The notes below the pieces were generated by a model. It did not search any database. It had not been told where the DNA came from and saw only the letters and a program-made list of their open reading frames with translations. From the NCBI GenBank assembly GCA_947632515.1, contig CANRPO010000009.1, forward strand, positions 33,027 through 97,026: a stretch of 64,000 nucleotides of DNA. The letters run 5' to 3'. Origin of the DNA: an uncultured Lachnospiraceae bacterium (lineage in GTDB: Bacteria > Bacillota > Clostridia > Lachnospirales > Lachnospiraceae). Shown here piece by piece: positions 62,166 through 64,000 of the stretch (the stretch's first letter is position 1; every line of letters starts with the position of its first letter). The position numbers and the translations under genes are program-made.

Positions 62166-63074
62166 ATGGCAAAGAAAAATTTGTTTGATAATCTTGAATT
62201 GACGGATAATTCCTATCTTTTAGATGAGGATATGCTTGCGGAAGAGATCAAAGCGGGGCGCAGCAAAGAGGAAACTATTTTGGTGCAGGATTTAGAGGAA
62301 TTTCCGGGGCATCCGTTTGAAGTAAATGAAGATACGGACGATTTTGAAGAATTGGTGGAGAGTATCAGGGAGAATGGCCTGATATATCCTATTCTTGTTC
62401 GCCCTGTAGGCGAAAAGTACCAGATTATATCTGGTCATCGCCGAGCAGCGGCCAGCAGAGTGGCGGAATTGAAAGAAATTCCGGCTATTATCCGTCCGAT
62501 GGACGATTATGAGGCCACTGTTTTAATGGTGCATTCAAATTTATATCGTTCAGAGGTATCTATCAAAGAAAAGGCACTTTCATACAGAATGTGTCATGAT
62601 GCGGAGAAACATCAAGGTAAACATTCCGGCGGCGACACGGCGGCAAGTCTGGGAGCAAAAGTATCTGACTCGCGTAGAAAAGTATACAGGTATATCAGAC
62701 TTTCCTATTTGGTAGATAATCTTCTGGAAAGCGTAAATCAGAAAAAACTTGCGATAAATATAGGTGTTGAATTGTCTTATCTTAAAGAGAATGAGCAGGA
62801 CATTGTTTCTTCTGTTATGGAAGGGTACGGTATAATACCTTCGCTTGAACAGGCGGAAAAGCTGCGTGAATTATCCGGCAATATAACTGAAGAGAAGATT
62901 ATTGCGATGCTTTTAGGTGACGAAAAGAAGAAATCGTCTAAAAGCAGTGTATCTTTCAAGGTAAAAGATTTACAGGATTATTTTGAGCCGGATACAGAAC
63001 CGGAAAAAATGACGGAAATTATTGTTAAATTGCTCAAATTATACCATGATGGTGCATTGGAAAGTGTTGAGTAA
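62166..63074 (+). CDS. parB: ParB-family partition protein
   Basis: A 302-residue ParB. The N-terminal nuclease-like domain (about 45-130) holds V-E-S-I-R-E-N-G-L-I-Y-P-I and the CTP-binding-region motif S-G-H-R-R-A-A-A-S. The central helix-turn-helix follows (about 150-215), then a C-terminal dimer region. The ParA/ParB order is standard. Confidence 0.93.
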   Translation: MAKKNLFDNLELTDNSYLLDEDMLAEEIKAGRSKEETILVQDLEEFPGHPFEVNEDTDDFEELVESIRENGLIYPILVRPVGEKYQIISGHRRAAASRVAELKEIPAIIRPMDDYEATVLMVHSNLYRSEVSIKEKALSYRMCHDAEKHQGKHSGGDTAASLGAKVSDSRRKVYRYIRLSYLVDNLLESVNQKKLAINIGVELSYLKENEQDIVSSVMEGYGIIPSLEQAEKLRELSGNITEEKIIAMLLGDEKKKSSKSSVSFKVKDLQDYFEPDTEPEKMTEIIVKLLKLYHDGALESVE

Positions 63075-63121
63075 GTAGATGTTTGGTTGGATTATACAGT
63101 GACAGGGAGAAAATATAGGAT

Positions 63122-63508
63122 ATGACACTTGAAAGTTTAACGTATTGCGAACAGTTGGTAATGAAGACTGTTTGGGATGCCTCTGCTGAACTTAGTTTGA
63201 TGGAAATCGTACAACGTGTAAACAGTAAGTATGATAAAGATTGGAAGCCTCAAACGGTATCTACATTTCTTGCCCGCTTGGTGCGGAAAGGGTATCTAAG
63301 GCATTATCGACAAGGGAGGCTGTTTTTCTACCAGATACTTATTTCATTGGAGGTTTACAAAGGCGAGCTGACCAGCGATTATGTAAGGTTCTGGAATCAT
63401 GACAATGCGGCAGAGTTTCTTTGTACGTTGATAAAAGCAAGACCGCTGCGACAGGATGAGATCAATAGAATACAGGATTTTATCAAAAATGTGCCGCAAA
63501 AGGAGTAA
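63122..63508 (+). CDS. BlaI/MecI/CopY-family repressor
   Basis: A 128-residue winged-helix repressor (C-E-Q-L-V-M-K-T-V-W-D, then K-P-Q-T-V-S-T-F-L-A-R-L-V-R-K-G-Y-L). No beta-lactamase or BlaR sensor gene is visible nearby, so it may regulate the following gene or the element itself. Confidence 0.87.
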   Translation: MTLESLTYCEQLVMKTVWDASAELSLMEIVQRVNSKYDKDWKPQTVSTFLARLVRKGYLRHYRQGRLFFYQILISLEVYKGELTSDYVRFWNHDNAAEFLCTLIKARPLRQDEINRIQDFIKNVPQKE

Positions 63509-63515
63509 AAAAGAT

Positions 63516-64000
<485 letters not shown>

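Overview
The window looks like a piece of chromosome from an endospore-forming Clostridia bacterium, most likely Lachnospiraceae. The evidence is a division and cell wall (dcw) cluster that runs into the sporulation genes spoIIGA, sigE and sigG, PrkC/PP2C and SH3-domain proteins, a hybrid sensor kinase of clostridial type, and an NADP-type gdhA. The core is GC-rich. Two intervals (about 18.2-34.1 kb and 57.2 kb to the right edge) are visibly AT-richer and carry mobile-element genes.

Layout. 0-5 kb: rsmB end, rlmN, prpC, prkC, rsgA (translation quality control and cell wall signalling). 5-7.8 kb: a three-gene ABC exporter of the lantibiotic-protection type. 8-12.5 kb: ychF, lgt and a hybrid histidine kinase. 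12.6-18.2 and 34.1-42.2 kb: the dcw cluster mraZ, rsmH, ftsL, a class B PBP, a second SpoVD-like class B PBP, mraY, murD, ftsW/spoVE, murA, divIB/ftsQ, ftsZ, with a four-box MraZ operator upstream. 42.3-48.3 kb: spoIIGA, sigE, a REC-HD-GYP-GGDEF protein, sigG on the opposite strand, a zinc-ribbon/SH3 protein and ylmC. 48.4-57.2 kb: nrdR, yqeG, aroE, aroK, aroQ, efp, a tRNA-Arg, an SH3 protein and gdhA.

Central result. The second PBP gene is split by a 15.9-kb element (18169-34094). The split falls inside the codons of the conserved SxN catalytic motif. Both junctions carry the 4-bp sequence GCAA. Joining the flanks through one copy restores an uninterrupted gene of about 583 codons reading S-C-N-P-V-F. 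The element carries an intact large serine recombinase whose stop lies 28 bp before the right junction, co-oriented with the PBP gene, and a sequence resembling a sigma-E promoter lies upstream of it. Much of the conjugation module (VirD4, PcfB, Maff2, VirB6-like, PrgI) is present, but VirB4, relaxase and peptidoglycan hydrolase genes are missing and several genes at the right are frameshifted. This is the pattern of a sporulation intervening sequence such as the sigK skin element, here in a spoVD-type gene. Developmental excision is an inference. The element also holds two Fic proteins, a RelBE-type pair, a two-domain SpoVG-like protein, a family of palindromes at gene junctions, and a C-terminal tail shared by several of its proteins.

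The right-hand element (57.2 kb onward) starts with a tyrosine integrase and four 11-bp arm-type repeats. It carries a type I holin-like toxin locus, duplicated XRE regulators, a second ParA/ParB pair, a BlaI-like repressor and a PAPS-reductase-family gene that runs into a long GACA tetranucleotide tract at the window edge, a possible phase-variation site.
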